The translations under genes and the position numbers were made by a program. A stretch of DNA of 63,960 bases, taken from JAGVJT01 sp964513205 (GTDB lineage Bacteria; Pseudomonadota; Gammaproteobacteria; Legionellales; Legionellaceae). Below are positions 26,142-35,969 of this stretch, piece by piece (within the stretch, counting starts at the first letter, position 1; each line of letters begins with the position of its first letter). The notes beneath the pieces were generated by a model. The model did no database searches. It saw only the letters and a list, made by a program, of their open reading frames with translations, and was not told where the DNA came from. Location of the stretch: NCBI GenBank assembly GCA_964513205.1, contig CAZELP010000010.1:1-63960 (forward strand), read 5' to 3'.

Positions 26142-26972
26142 ATGATAGATCTTCATTGCCATAGTCTTTATTCTGATGGTCTTTTAGCGCCTGCTGATCT
26201 TTTTAAGCGCGCATTACAGTCAGAGATCCGAATTTTAGCATTGACTGATCACGATACAACAGAAGGACTTGCGCATTTGCATGCTGCAGCTGCTACAGAA
26301 AATATCTCAATTATAAATGGCATAGAGTTTAGTACGCGTTGGAAAAAACACGATATCCATATTGTAGGGCTGGGTATTCAGCCTGATAGTGATGTATTAA
26401 GCATGTGTGTAAAGGAACAGACTCATTCTCGAATTGAAAGAGCCATTGAAATTGGCAAGCGCTTGTCTCGTGCAGGTGTCAGCAGTGCCTATGAAAAAGC
26501 ATGTAAAGTCGCTGGTCATGAACGTGTTTCTCGACCTCATTTTGCTGAAGTATTGATTCAAGAGGGAATAGTAAAAGACATGAAAAGCGCGTTTACACGC
26601 TTTTTAGCTCGAGGGAAGCCCGCTTACGTTGAAACCAATTGGACACCGATTGCTGAAATTATTCGCGTTATTCATGTATCAGGCGGGTTATCTGTACTTG
26701 CACATCCATTGAAATATAAATTGACTCGAATGAAGCTTAATGCGTTAATTTCTGCATTTAAAGACGCTGGTGGTGCGGGAATGGAGGTCGTATCTGGCTT
26801 AATGACCACTCTTGAAGTGGAAGAGATGGCAAAATTGAGTCAAAAATACGAACTTTTGGCTTCGACTGGCTCTGATTTTCATGGAGAAGGGGTTTCACGA
26901 GTAGGATTAGGGCGACAAATCCAATTGCCAAGTGGTTGTACGCCTATCTGGACAAAATTGGAGCTTCATTGA
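26142..26972 (+). CDS. rnm: PHP-domain phosphoesterase (RNase AM / YciV type)
   Basis: The 276-residue protein is a complete PHP domain: MIDLHCHSLYSDG, LALTDHDTTEG, GIEFSTRW, LAHPLKYKLT and STGSDFHGEG supply the His/Asp metal ligands. In E. coli this protein (YciV, Rnm) is a 5'-3' exonuclease that matures rRNA and acts on 3',5'-bisphosphonucleotides. The next gene is yciO, the same order as in E. coli, which supports the orthology. It starts a rightward run of RNA-related genes. Confidence 0.9.
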   Translation: MIDLHCHSLYSDGLLAPADLFKRALQSEIRILALTDHDTTEGLAHLHAAAATENISIINGIEFSTRWKKHDIHIVGLGIQPDSDVLSMCVKEQTHSRIERAIEIGKRLSRAGVSSAYEKACKVAGHERVSRPHFAEVLIQEGIVKDMKSAFTRFLARGKPAYVETNWTPIAEIIRVIHVSGGLSVLAHPLKYKLTRMKLNALISAFKDAGGAGMEVVSGLMTTLEVEEMAKLSQKYELLASTGSDFHGEGVSRVGLGRQIQLPSGCTPIWTKLELH

Positions 26973-26990
26973 AGAAAGAAAGGATACGTT

Positions 26991-27611
26991 ATGAGCCAGT
27001 TTTTTGCGATTCATCCCGATAACCCACAAGCGCGTCTTTTAAGGCAAGCTGCGGCCATTGTTGAAGAAGGGGGGCTTATCATTTATCCCACCGATTCAGG
27101 ATATGCTTTGGGATGTGCTTTGGGAAATAAGCAAGCGCTAGAGCGGATTCGCCGATTAAGACAATTGAATCACCGTCATAATATGACGCTGGTTTGCCGA
27201 GATTTAAGCACTCTGGGCACTTATGCTCGTGTGACAAATCCCATTTTTCGATTGCTAAAAGCCTTTACGCCAGGATCTTATACCTTCATCTTAAAAGCAA
27301 CACATGTTGTGCCGCGTTTGATGCTTCATCCTAGTCGAAAAACATTGGGACTACGTATTCCTGATCACACAATTGCTTTGGCTCTTTTAGAAGCTTTGGA
27401 AGCACCAATGATGAGTTCGACGCTCATACTTCCTGATAGGGAGGCCGCTTTGAGTGAGCCTGATGCCATACGCGATTTGTTAGGAGACAGGATTGATTTA
27501 ATTATTGATGGAGGTTGTTGTGGGTATGAGCCAACCACAGTTGTTGATTTAACAGGAGATTACCCCGAGATTATTCGTGAAGGGAAGGGTGATTCAACCC
27601 CTTTTCGTTGA
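26991..27611 (+). CDS. yciO: YciO/YrdC/Sua5-family protein
   Basis: The 206-residue protein has the Sua5/YrdC fold that binds ATP, threonine and bicarbonate: GGLIIYPTDSGYALGCALGN at the N-terminus, the PGSYTFILKAT block, KTLGLRIPDH and a C-terminal STLILPDRE. TrpH/YciV-YciO pairing points to the YciO subgroup. YrdC makes threonylcarbamoyl-AMP for tRNA t6A; the role of YciO itself is less certain. It lies 18 bases after rnm. Confidence 0.88.
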   Translation: MSQFFAIHPDNPQARLLRQAAAIVEEGGLIIYPTDSGYALGCALGNKQALERIRRLRQLNHRHNMTLVCRDLSTLGTYARVTNPIFRLLKAFTPGSYTFILKATHVVPRLMLHPSRKTLGLRIPDHTIALALLEALEAPMMSSTLILPDREAALSEPDAIRDLLGDRIDLIIDGGCCGYEPTTVVDLTGDYPEIIREGKGDSTPFR

Positions 27612-27679
27612 GATTTTTTAGAGTGATACGATGAATCGGTTCTAAAAATTAGATTTAAGTTTATTGTTGAGGTTGACAC

Positions 27680-28894
27680 ATGTCGTCATGGTTTGGTGGA
27701 GTAAAACGTGTGGTTTCTGGGATGCGTGCCAGTGGTCGATTGCATCTGGGGCATTATCATGGTGTTTTAAAAAATTGGGTGCAATTACAGCACCAGTATG
27801 ATTGTGCATTCTTTGTTGCAGATTGGCATGGACTGACAACACAATATGATGATCCTCATCTGATGAAAGATCAGGTATGGGACATGGTGGTCGATTGGCT
27901 TGCTTGCGGAGTCAATCCAAATTTGTCTTGCCTGTTTATCCAATCTTGGGTTCCAGAGCATGCTGAATTGCATCTTTTGTTGTCCATGATCACGCCGTTG
28001 GCCTGGCTTGAGCGTGTTCCTACTTACAAAGATCAACAAGAAAAAATACAAGATAAAGATTTAGCCACTTATGGATTTTTAGGTTATCCACTGTTACAAA
28101 GTGCCGATATTTTATTGTATCGCGCTGATTTTGTTCCCGTGGGCGAAGATCAAGTACCTCATGTTGAATTGACACGAGAAGTTGCAAGACGCTTCAATTA
28201 TCTTTACGGACGTGGACGTGATTTTGAAGAAAGCGCCCAAGAGGCCATCAAAAAGATGGGGCAGAAAAACGGAAAGCTGTATCAAAAATTGAAAACGGCT
28301 TTCCAGCAGGAAGGAAATCATGATGCGTTAAGTACTGCGCGAGCATTGCTTGAGTCTCAACATAATTTATCCATGGGAGATAAAGAACGCCTGTTGGGCT
28401 ATTTGGAGGGCGTGGGCAAATTGATTCTGCATGAGCCGCAGGCTTTATTGACCAAAGAAGCAAAAATGCCGGGACTTGATGGCCAAAAAATGTCTAAGTC
28501 TTATCATAACACCATCAGTTTGCGAGACACCTCCTCTGAAGTCGAGAAGAAAGTGTTGACCATGCCAACAGATCCTGCTCGTGTCAGACGAGTTGATCCT
28601 GGTGAACCGGAACGTTGTCCTGTATGGCAATTCCATAAAGTTTATTCCGATGACTCTACACAAAAGTGGGTTCAGCAGGGATGTAAAACAGCAGGTATTG
28701 GCTGTGTGGACTGTAAGCGTCCGGTTATTGATGCCATTCAAAAAGAGCTCCAGCCAATTCAAGAAGCAATTGTTTCTTATGCTTCTGATATGGGTTCTGT
28801 GAGACGCATTGTGACAGAAGGTAGTGAGAAGGCTCGAGATGAGGCTCAAAAAACATTGACTGAAGTTCGTGAAGCGATGGGGACGGAGTACTAA
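27680..28894 (+). CDS. trpS: Tryptophanyl-tRNA synthetase
   Basis: TrpRS charges tRNA-Trp. The 404-residue class I synthetase has SGRLHLGHYHGVL (HIGH motif), ADWHGLTT, GEDQVPHVELTRE and KMSKS in DGQKMSKSYHN. It is longer than the 330-residue E. coli enzyme because of an insertion between the tRNA-binding helix and KMSKS (about residues 175-260) and a C-terminal region with a CVDCKRP Cys pair. This is the form found in several Legionella-type genomes and beyond. GAGG upstream supports ATG 27680. Its stop overlaps the next gene's A. Confidence 0.93.
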   Translation: MSSWFGGVKRVVSGMRASGRLHLGHYHGVLKNWVQLQHQYDCAFFVADWHGLTTQYDDPHLMKDQVWDMVVDWLACGVNPNLSCLFIQSWVPEHAELHLLLSMITPLAWLERVPTYKDQQEKIQDKDLATYGFLGYPLLQSADILLYRADFVPVGEDQVPHVELTREVARRFNYLYGRGRDFEESAQEAIKKMGQKNGKLYQKLKTAFQQEGNHDALSTARALLESQHNLSMGDKERLLGYLEGVGKLILHEPQALLTKEAKMPGLDGQKMSKSYHNTISLRDTSSEVEKKVLTMPTDPARVRRVDPGEPERCPVWQFHKVYSDDSTQKWVQQGCKTAGIGCVDCKRPVIDAIQKELQPIQEAIVSYASDMGSVRRIVTEGSEKARDEAQKTLTEVREAMGTEY

Positions 28895-29631
28895 TGCAAC
28901 GTGTGCGATTACAAAAAATATTAAGTGAGGCCGGGTTTGGCTCTCGTCGTGAAATGGAGCAATGGATTGAAAATGGCTTGGTTACCGTCAATGGTAAAGT
29001 CGCCAAAATAGGAGAAAGTGCAGGGCCAAAAGATAAAATTATGGCCAAAGGGAAACTCGTTTCCGTTGCGTCTGAGGAGCGAGAAGCGCCTCGAATTTTA
29101 CTTTATCACAAGCCAATTGGGGAGATTTCCAGCAGAAAAGATCCACATCATGCCAAAACTGTATTTGATTCACTTCCCGCATTGAAGCGAGGACGATGGA
29201 TTCAAGTTGGACGTCTTGATTTAAATACATCAGGGTTATTGTTGTTTACAAATGATGGAACACTTGCCAACCAACTCATGCACCCTAAACATCAAATCGA
29301 GCGAGAATATGCTGTTCGAGTGTATGGTCAAGTCACGGATGAAGCCATTCGTCAATTGACAAAGGGTGTGTTATTGGAAGAAGGACTAGCGCGTTTTAAG
29401 ACCATTAAATATCAAGGTGGAGAAGGGACAAACAGTTGGTACCATGTGGTTTTAACCGAAGGGAAAAATAGAGAGGTTCGTCGTCTTTGGAAAACACAAG
29501 GAATTGAAGTGAGTCGTTTGATTCGAATACGTTACGGTAAACTGAATATGCCTCGCTCGCTTTCTCGTGGACAATGGTGTGAGTTGTCGCGCACTGAAGT
29601 GACTCAATTTATTCGTTCTTTATCCAAGTGA
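28894..29631 (+). CDS. rluB: Pseudouridine synthase of the RluB/RsuA family
   Basis: The enzyme isomerises uridine in rRNA; RluB modifies U2605 of 23S rRNA. The 245-residue protein has an N-terminal S4 RNA-binding domain (RLQKILSEAGFGSRREMEQW) and a catalytic domain with the nucleophile Asp in VGRLDLNTSGLLLFTNDG, followed by EREYAVRVYG and EGKNREVRRLW. The closest match by pattern is RluB. It begins at the last base of the trpS stop, and rlmD begins at its own stop. Confidence 0.88.
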   Translation: MQRVRLQKILSEAGFGSRREMEQWIENGLVTVNGKVAKIGESAGPKDKIMAKGKLVSVASEEREAPRILLYHKPIGEISSRKDPHHAKTVFDSLPALKRGRWIQVGRLDLNTSGLLLFTNDGTLANQLMHPKHQIEREYAVRVYGQVTDEAIRQLTKGVLLEEGLARFKTIKYQGGEGTNSWYHVVLTEGKNREVRRLWKTQGIEVSRLIRIRYGKLNMPRSLSRGQWCELSRTEVTQFIRSLSK

Positions 29632-29636
29632 ATTTG

Positions 29637-30953
29637 ATGAATCAGCAAAAAGCAACTATTGAAAAATTAAGCCACGATGGTCGAGGTATTGCTCGTATCG
29701 ATGGAAAAGCCACCTTTATAGAGGGTGCTTTACCCACGGAGGTCGTGTCTTTTGTTTACCAGAAACGAAAAAAAGATTTTGACGAAGGAGTGATCAGTCA
29801 AATCGAGATTTCATCGACTGATCGTGTCGAGCCACGATGTCCTCATTTTGGTACTTGTGGGGGCTGTTCGTTACAGCACATTCGCCCTGAGGCTCAAATT
29901 GAATTAAAACAAACTCAATTGATGGAGCTGTTTCATCGTCTCGGCCGTACAAGTCCTAAAACAATTTTAGAACCATTACGTGCTTCTTATTGGCATTATC
30001 GACATAAAGCTCGTCTAAGTGTTCGCTATGTAGAAAAGAAGCAAAAAGTACTGGTTGGGTTTCGTGAGAAGAAAAATCCAAGATATCTTGCCAAAATGCA
30101 GCAGTGTTTTGTTTTACATCAGCAAGTTTCAAATTTAATTATGCCATTGAGAGACTTGATTGAGTCCATGGATGCAGCCCGAGATATTCCACAAGTTGAA
30201 GTGGCTGTTGGGGATGATGATACGGCCTTTATTTTCAGACATATGTCGGCGTTATCTGATGCAGACATTGCTCGCTTGAAAGCATTTGGTTTACAACATC
30301 AGATTTGTATTTTTCTTCAGCCTCAGGGACCTGATTCTGTCTGTCTTTTATACCCTGAAGGTCGCTCATCCTTGCTGCATTATCATCTTCCTCATTTTGG
30401 GGTGACATATGAGTTTCATCCAACTGATTTTACTCAGATTAATCCTTTACTGAATCAGAAAATGGTAGAAAAAGCCATTGAACTGTTGGCATTGAAACCG
30501 GAAGATCGTGTGCTCGATTTGTTTTGTGGACTAGGAAATTTTTCTTTGCCCATCGCAAAGCATTGTGCCCATGTGTATGGTGTTGAAGGAAGTGAGGCAA
30601 TGGTTGAGCGTGCTCGGGCGAATGCGGTACGCAACCAAATTGAAAATGCGACCTTCCACAGTGCCAATCTTGAAGAGGCAGATGTTTTTTCTACCTTGGC
30701 CTCATTGAATGTAAATAAAGCACTGATTGACCCACCTCGTGCAGGTGCATTGTTGTTTTCTAAAGAAATTGAGCGATTTAAATTAGAACGTCTTGTTTAT
30801 ATTGCTTGTGACCCCGCAACGCTCGCGAGAGATACGGGTATTTTAGTGGAAAAAGGGTACGAATTGATCGCATCTGGTGTCATGGACATGTTCCCACAGA
30901 CCACCCATGTGGAGTCAATTGCATTATTTCAACACCGAAAAGCAAAGAGCTGA
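29637..30953 (+). CDS. rlmD: 23S rRNA (uracil(1939)-C(5))-methyltransferase RlmD
   Basis: RlmD methylates U1939 of 23S rRNA. The 438-residue protein has an N-terminal TRAM domain (LSHDGRGIARIDGKATFIEG), the [4Fe-4S] cysteines in CPHFGTCGGCSLQH and MQQCF, SAM motif LDLFCGLGNFSLPIA, IDPPRAGA and the catalytic Cys in VYIACDPATLARD. A GTG nine bases earlier is also possible; ATG 29637 is preferred. RlmD directly upstream of relA is the usual gammaproteobacterial order. Confidence 0.94.
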   Translation: MNQQKATIEKLSHDGRGIARIDGKATFIEGALPTEVVSFVYQKRKKDFDEGVISQIEISSTDRVEPRCPHFGTCGGCSLQHIRPEAQIELKQTQLMELFHRLGRTSPKTILEPLRASYWHYRHKARLSVRYVEKKQKVLVGFREKKNPRYLAKMQQCFVLHQQVSNLIMPLRDLIESMDAARDIPQVEVAVGDDDTAFIFRHMSALSDADIARLKAFGLQHQICIFLQPQGPDSVCLLYPEGRSSLLHYHLPHFGVTYEFHPTDFTQINPLLNQKMVEKAIELLALKPEDRVLDLFCGLGNFSLPIAKHCAHVYGVEGSEAMVERARANAVRNQIENATFHSANLEEADVFSTLASLNVNKALIDPPRAGALLFSKEIERFKLERLVYIACDPATLARDTGILVEKGYELIASGVMDMFPQTTHVESIALFQHRKAKS

Positions 30954-30954
30954 T

Positions 30955-33156
30955 ATGGTCAAAGTCAAAGAAGGGATGCCACTTTTACCCGATGGAACGA
31001 TTGATGTAGCCTTATGGTTGCAGCAGTTGGGCAGCAGAGGGTATTTTCAAGACATGGAAAAAATAAAAAATGCCTGCATGTTAAGTCAGATTGCCGGTCA
31101 AGATCATCCCACGGAGACAGGGGAGTCTTGTTTACAGCAAGGACTTGCAATGGCGGATGTTTTGGCAGATTTAGAAGTCGATCAAGACACTTTGGCCGCT
31201 GCCATTATCTTTGAAAGCGTACATTATGCTGAACTTTCTTTGGATGATGTGGAAGAACAACTTGGACTTTCAGTTGCGAGATTGGTCAAAGGTGTGAAAA
31301 AAATGAGTGCAATTTCAAGTTTGCACTTACCAAACAAATATAAACAAAGCAAACATCATCTAGACAATGTTCGAAAAATGCTGTTGGCGATGGTTGATGA
31401 TGTCAGGGTTGTACTCATTAAACTTGCTGAGCGACTTTGTTTTTTAAGAAGCTCAGCGCCGATGCCAGAAGCCATGCGAAAACAAATTGCGAATGAGGCC
31501 ATGGAGATTTACGCGCCATTGGCAAATCGCTTGGGTATTGGAGCTATCAAGTGGGAAATGGAAGATTTGGCCTTTCGTTATTTGCAACCGCAAGACTATA
31601 AAGAAATTGCGACAGGTCTCAAAGCAAAACGACTTGAACGAGATGGATATGTCGATGCGATTGTGCTCAGTATGAACACGCATTTGAAACAATTGGGGAT
31701 GGAGCACTTTGCGGTTTATGGTCGAGCGAAACACATCCACAGTATTTATCGTAAAATGACTCGTAAAAATGTACCGCTTCAAGAAATCTATGATGCAACA
31801 GCGATTCGTGTATTGGTAGAAACAGAAGCGCAATGTTATGAGGTTTTAGGGCTTGTGCATACGCTCTGGCAACAGGTGGCAGTAGAGTTTGATGATTACA
31901 TCGCGCATCCAAAACCGAATGGTTATCAATCTTTGCATACTGCTGTTTTGGGTCCAGAGGGACGAGTGTTTGAGGTTCAGATTCGAACCTTTCAAATGCA
32001 TGAGCAAGCTGAAATGGGAGTAGCTGCGCATTGGAAATATAAAGAGGGTGGCGCCCGTAAAAAACAAGCGCATGAGCGAAAAATCGCATGGTTGAGAGAA
32101 GTGTTGGCATGGCATCGAGAGATGGCGAGTAACCAAGCGCCGAATGATGCTGTTGAAATGGAGTTTTTAGATGACCGAGTGTATGTATTTACACCGGATG
32201 GGGACGTGTTGGATTTGCCTCGAGATGTGACTCCGTTAGATTTTGCCTATCATGTGCACACTGAAATGGGACACCGTTGTCGCGGTGCGAAAGTGAATGG
32301 TCATATTGTTCCATTAACTTACCCTTTAAAAACAGGGGATAAAATTGAAATCTTAATGGGGAAAGAAATAAAGCCCTCTAGAGATTGGATTAACCCGCAC
32401 CTTAATTATCTTAAAACATCTCGTGCTAAAGCCAAAGTGATGCACTGGTTTAAAATGCAGGACTTTGATAAAAATAAACTCGATGGACAAATGCTTTTAG
32501 AACATGAGCTTAAAACATTGGGTGTGAAGCTTGAGCGTGTCCAAGAAATTTTACCCGCATTAGGTTTTAAAACATTAGATGAGTTACGTGCAGCATTGGG
32601 TCGTGGCGACATCAAAATGAGCCAGATCATTACAAGGCTCACGCCTTCAGAGTCCGTGCAAGAAGAAGTGAAATTTGCTAAACCACCTCAACGCAAGTCT
32701 TCAGCATCCGATCAGTTGCGTATTGAGGGGGTGGGGCGGTTATTGACCCATATGGCGCGATGTTGTAAGCCTCTTCCTGGTGAGAAAATCATTGGTTATA
32801 TCACTGTTGGACGTGGTGTTTCTGTGCATCGTCAAGATTGTCCCAATATTTTGCATTCAAGTGAGCGACAAAAACAACGTTTTCTACAAGTCTCTTGGGA
32901 AAATGATCCCAAAGATCGGTATCTGGTTGATATTTTTATTCGAGCCTTCGATAGAACTGGTTTGTTGAGAGATATTACGTCATTGTTAGCCAATGAGCGT
33001 GCGGAAATACATACCTTTCAAACTCACCTCAATAAGCAAGAAAACATGACGCAAATTACGGTCAATGTTGCAGTGGATGGATTAAATAGTTTATCAAGGC
33101 TCTTGACGCGCCTGCGTCAAGTGCCGAATGTTTTAGAAGCCAGAAGGCAACTTTGA
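30955..33156 (+). CDS. relA: GTP pyrophosphokinase RelA
   Basis: RelA makes (p)ppGpp on stalled ribosomes. From ATG 30955, one base after the rlmD stop, the protein has 733 residues. Its N-terminal hydrolase-like domain lacks the HD metal site (AAIIFESVHYAELS), so it should only synthesise. The synthetase shows GRAKHIHSIYRKM and EFDDYIAHPKPNGYQSLHT with the RelA-type ExDD motif. A TGS domain (VYVFTPDGDVLDLPRD), a Cys/His zinc-finger region (HMARCCKPLPGEKIIGYIT ... HRQDC) and a C-terminal ACT domain follow. All domains are present. Its end overlaps a convergent gene by 24 bases. Confidence 0.96.
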   Translation: MVKVKEGMPLLPDGTIDVALWLQQLGSRGYFQDMEKIKNACMLSQIAGQDHPTETGESCLQQGLAMADVLADLEVDQDTLAAAIIFESVHYAELSLDDVEEQLGLSVARLVKGVKKMSAISSLHLPNKYKQSKHHLDNVRKMLLAMVDDVRVVLIKLAERLCFLRSSAPMPEAMRKQIANEAMEIYAPLANRLGIGAIKWEMEDLAFRYLQPQDYKEIATGLKAKRLERDGYVDAIVLSMNTHLKQLGMEHFAVYGRAKHIHSIYRKMTRKNVPLQEIYDATAIRVLVETEAQCYEVLGLVHTLWQQVAVEFDDYIAHPKPNGYQSLHTAVLGPEGRVFEVQIRTFQMHEQAEMGVAAHWKYKEGGARKKQAHERKIAWLREVLAWHREMASNQAPNDAVEMEFLDDRVYVFTPDGDVLDLPRDVTPLDFAYHVHTEMGHRCRGAKVNGHIVPLTYPLKTGDKIEILMGKEIKPSRDWINPHLNYLKTSRAKAKVMHWFKMQDFDKNKLDGQMLLEHELKTLGVKLERVQEILPALGFKTLDELRAALGRGDIKMSQIITRLTPSESVQEEVKFAKPPQRKSSASDQLRIEGVGRLLTHMARCCKPLPGEKIIGYITVGRGVSVHRQDCPNILHSSERQKQRFLQVSWENDPKDRYLVDIFIRAFDRTGLLRDITSLLANERAEIHTFQTHLNKQENMTQITVNVAVDGLNSLSRLLTRLRQVPNVLEARRQL

Positions 33157-34194
33157 GGTTGATTCTGAAGCATGGACTTTAGGTTCTTGCGGCACATCTG
33201 GAAGCACAGCCGAACTTGTCCAAAGTCGACTAGAAGATTTTGAATGTGGTTTTGGGTGTACTCTTGTTAAAATGGGTGCGTTTGAATCGGCAACTGGATG
33301 TACCGCTTTTGATGACGCACTAAACCAATTTTTCCATGATGTGTTCGCTTGGCTTGCTGTCGGTTTAAGCAGAGGCAGTTCTGGAGAAAGCATTAAGTTG
33401 GCATCGAGTATCAAATCATAATTTGGAATGGGGGATATTTGAGATAAATGGCGATGTGTTTGATACCAGTTTTCAATTTTAGACTGGATTGCTTTTTGTT
33501 TAATATGCGATTTCTCGTCCTTCCGAATGGCAGATAAATGATCAATAAATCCTGTTTTTGAACTGTTTCTGACCAGCTGGCGAAGCAGTTCAGATGGATT
33601 GAACTCTTCGGTATATGGTGCTTCAAACGCATATGTTAAAAACAACCAAGAGATCTCTTTATTTTGTGTCAGTGGGGATAAAATCACTCTGTCCTCATTT
33701 GAGAGCTGTTCAAATTTTTCCAGTAGTTTTCTTTTATCTTCAGAGAGGAGAAAAGGATCGAGCGCTTTAAAAAATGAGTAGACGCTTTCTGTCCATTCTA
33801 CTGGCGTGCAGGTTTCTCCAGTAAGATCTTTTTGAGTAGTATTTTTCAGAAAAAGTCTAATCATGCTTTCAATACACAAGGCCTCTATCAATACACAACG
33901 TAATGATGATTTCTGACATATTTCTTCTTTTTGAAGAAAATGATGAATCACTTTGGTCGCGGGATTTGGAGTCATCTGTTTGAGTATGTTCTTGATCATC
34001 TCTGTTGTCTCATTGGCGTCATATTCAATAAGTTTTTGAATCAACGGGATGACTATTTTTTCATCTTGGAGAGAGGGAGATAATAAAGACAAATCGTCTT
34101 TTTCCTCCAAGACGAGCAAAGCAAATTGGTCGATTGAAAGATAATTCCAATGTTCAGGAGTGAGTAATGGGGTTGTTGTATGTGATTTTATCAT
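33133..34194 (-). CDS. Uncharacterised soluble protein, effector-like
   Basis: The 353-residue protein has no signal peptide, membrane span or motif known to me. Residues 1-240 look all-helical, and the last ~100 form a Ser/Pro/Lys-rich, probably disordered tail (HPKPHSKSSSRLW, PQEPKVHASESTSKLPSGF). The composition is like that of the large partial gene at 1-2351 and of many Legionellales effectors, but no sequence similarity was seen between them. It is monocistronic and runs convergently into the 3' end of relA. Confidence 0.7.
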   Translation of the reverse strand: MIKSHTTTPLLTPEHWNYLSIDQFALLVLEEKDDLSLLSPSLQDEKIVIPLIQKLIEYDANETTEMIKNILKQMTPNPATKVIHHFLQKEEICQKSSLRCVLIEALCIESMIRLFLKNTTQKDLTGETCTPVEWTESVYSFFKALDPFLLSEDKRKLLEKFEQLSNEDRVILSPLTQNKEISWLFLTYAFEAPYTEEFNPSELLRQLVRNSSKTGFIDHLSAIRKDEKSHIKQKAIQSKIENWYQTHRHLSQISPIPNYDLILDANLMLSPELPLLKPTASQANTSWKNWFSASSKAVHPVADSNAPILTRVHPKPHSKSSSRLWTSSAVLPDVPQEPKVHASESTSKLPSGF

Positions 34195-34394
34195 GGATTT
34201 TTAATTAAACTAATAGAGTCTTCATTGTACTTGATTTTCTATTTTTATTCAATGCGCTTCAAAAACTTATCTTATTTGCGATGTGGACCCTGATATACGA
34301 CCGTTTTTTTTCATGTACAACAAGTGAGGTAGTGCATTGTATAGATTTCTGATATACTCTCGTGCTCTTTGTTGGCTTATTGTTGGAGTAAAAT

Positions 34395-34823
34395 ATGGCA
34401 GTAGAACTTACCTTGTCCATTATCAAACCTGATGCGGTTGCAAAATCGGTCATTGGACAAATCTATACACGGTTTGAGCAGGCAGGATTGGATATCGTTG
34501 CAGCAAAAATGACTCAATTAACAAAAGAACAGGCTGAAGGCTTTTACGCTGTTCATAAAGAGCGTCCTTTTTTCAACGCGCTTGTTTCTTTTATGATTTC
34601 TGGTCCTGTGATGATCCAAGCTTTAAAAGGCGAAAATGCGGTTTCACGTCATCGTGACATTATGGGTGCGACTAATCCCAAAGAAGCAGCTCCTGGCACA
34701 ATTCGTGCAGATTTTGCAGACAGTATCGATGCGAATGCGGTGCATGGTTCTGACAGCCTGGAAAATGCTGCAATTGAAATTGCTTATTTTTTCGAACCGA
34801 GTGAATTGTGTGAGCGTCAATAA
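34395..34823 (+). CDS. ndk: Nucleoside diphosphate kinase
   Basis: Ndk balances nucleoside triphosphate pools by a phospho-His intermediate. The 142-residue protein starts with TLSIIKPDAVAKSVIGQI and includes the RPFF block and GATNPKEAAPGTIRADFADS. The active-site His is in NAVHGSDSLENAAIEIAYFF. Length is normal. It heads the conserved run to der. The downstream rlmN reading frame begins inside or just after its last codons. Confidence 0.96.
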   Translation: MAVELTLSIIKPDAVAKSVIGQIYTRFEQAGLDIVAAKMTQLTKEQAEGFYAVHKERPFFNALVSFMISGPVMIQALKGENAVSRHRDIMGATNPKEAAPGTIRADFADSIDANAVHGSDSLENAAIEIAYFFEPSELCERQ

Positions 34824-35946
34824 TAGTAAAGTGAATCTACTCGATTTAGATTACCAACGATTGTCCGAGTGGTGTACCAGCGTTGGCGAGAAGCCTTATC
34901 GTGCTCAGCAGCTTATGCGCTGGATTCATCAGGTTGGACAATCTGATTTTGATGGGATGACGAATTTAAGCAAGGTTTTTCGTGAGAAACTTGCACGCTT
35001 TGCTGAAATTCGCTTACCGGAACTTGTTGGTTGTCAGGAGTCAAAAGACGGTACCCACAAGTGGTTGCTAAAACTCAGTTGTGGAAATTGTATTGAGACG
35101 GTGTTTATCCCTGAAAAAACACGCGGAACGCTTTGTATCTCCTCTCAAGTGGGATGTGCGCTCAACTGCAGTTTTTGTTCGACGGGGAAACAGGGATTCA
35201 ATCGAAATTTAACCACAGCAGAAATCATCGGGCAATTGTGGTTTGCCGTCCGTACCCTTTCTGAAAAAGAAGGGCTTCACGACAGAAAAATTACGAATGT
35301 AGTGATGATGGGAATGGGTGAACCGTTGTTAAACTTCGACAACGTAGTTGCTGCGCTAGACATCATGATGCACGATTTTGGATATGGCTTGTCTAAGCGT
35401 CGTGTCACTCTGAGTACATCAGGGATTGTGCCTGAAATGGAGCGCTTGCGAATGGTGAGTCCTGTTTCTTTGGCCGTTTCTCTTCATGCTCCAAATGACG
35501 AACTACGCGATATTCTGGTTCCGATTAATAAAAAATATCCATTAAAAATGCTAATGGATTTGTGTCGTCGTTACTTTAAAGACGATCCTCGACGCTATAT
35601 CACCTTCGAATATGTGATGCTAAAAGGAGTGAATGACAGTTTAAAACATGCCGATGAGTTGGTTCGCTGCTTAAGAGGGATTCCATCGAAAGTCAACCTG
35701 ATACCATTTAATCCTTTTCCTATGACGCAGTATGAGCGTTCGTCGCAGGAAGCGATTGATGCGTTTCGAAACCGCTTGATCTCCAAAGGCCTAAATACCA
35801 TTACTCGAAAAACTCGAGGGGATGATATTGATGCGGCGTGTGGTCAGCTTGCTGGCAGTGTGAAGGATAAAACAAGACGTTCGGCCCAATGGCAAAAAAT
35901 AGTTTTCGAGCGAACGCAATCTAATGTCGCACAAAGTCCATCGTGA
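34810..35946 (+). CDS. rlmN: Dual-specificity RNA methyltransferase RlmN
   Basis: RlmN is a radical-SAM enzyme that methylates C2 of A2503 in 23S rRNA and A37 of some tRNAs. Key residues are the CxxxCxxC cluster in GCALNCSFCSTGKQGFNRN, MGMGEPLLN, SLHAPND and the C-terminal Cys in DDIDAACGQLAG. The start is uncertain: GTG 34810 overlaps ndk and gives 378 residues, while GTG 34831 begins at the family-typical KVNLLDL. No strong ribosome site distinguishes them. Confidence 0.94.
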   Translation: MSVNNSKVNLLDLDYQRLSEWCTSVGEKPYRAQQLMRWIHQVGQSDFDGMTNLSKVFREKLARFAEIRLPELVGCQESKDGTHKWLLKLSCGNCIETVFIPEKTRGTLCISSQVGCALNCSFCSTGKQGFNRNLTTAEIIGQLWFAVRTLSEKEGLHDRKITNVVMMGMGEPLLNFDNVVAALDIMMHDFGYGLSKRRVTLSTSGIVPEMERLRMVSPVSLAVSLHAPNDELRDILVPINKKYPLKMLMDLCRRYFKDDPRRYITFEYVMLKGVNDSLKHADELVRCLRGIPSKVNLIPFNPFPMTQYERSSQEAIDAFRNRLISKGLNTITRKTRGDDIDAACGQLAGSVKDKTRRSAQWQKIVFERTQSNVAQSPS

Positions 35947-35969
35947 ACGTCAATACAAATGGAGTACAT

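Noticed and set aside
30877..30954. RelA start at 30877
   Set aside because: The first 26 residues are the rlmD C-terminus read in another frame; ATG 30955 follows the rlmD stop by one base and fits the family.
34636..34809. RlmN start at 34636
   Set aside because: This stretch is ndk read in another frame. RlmN homology begins at KVNLLDL.
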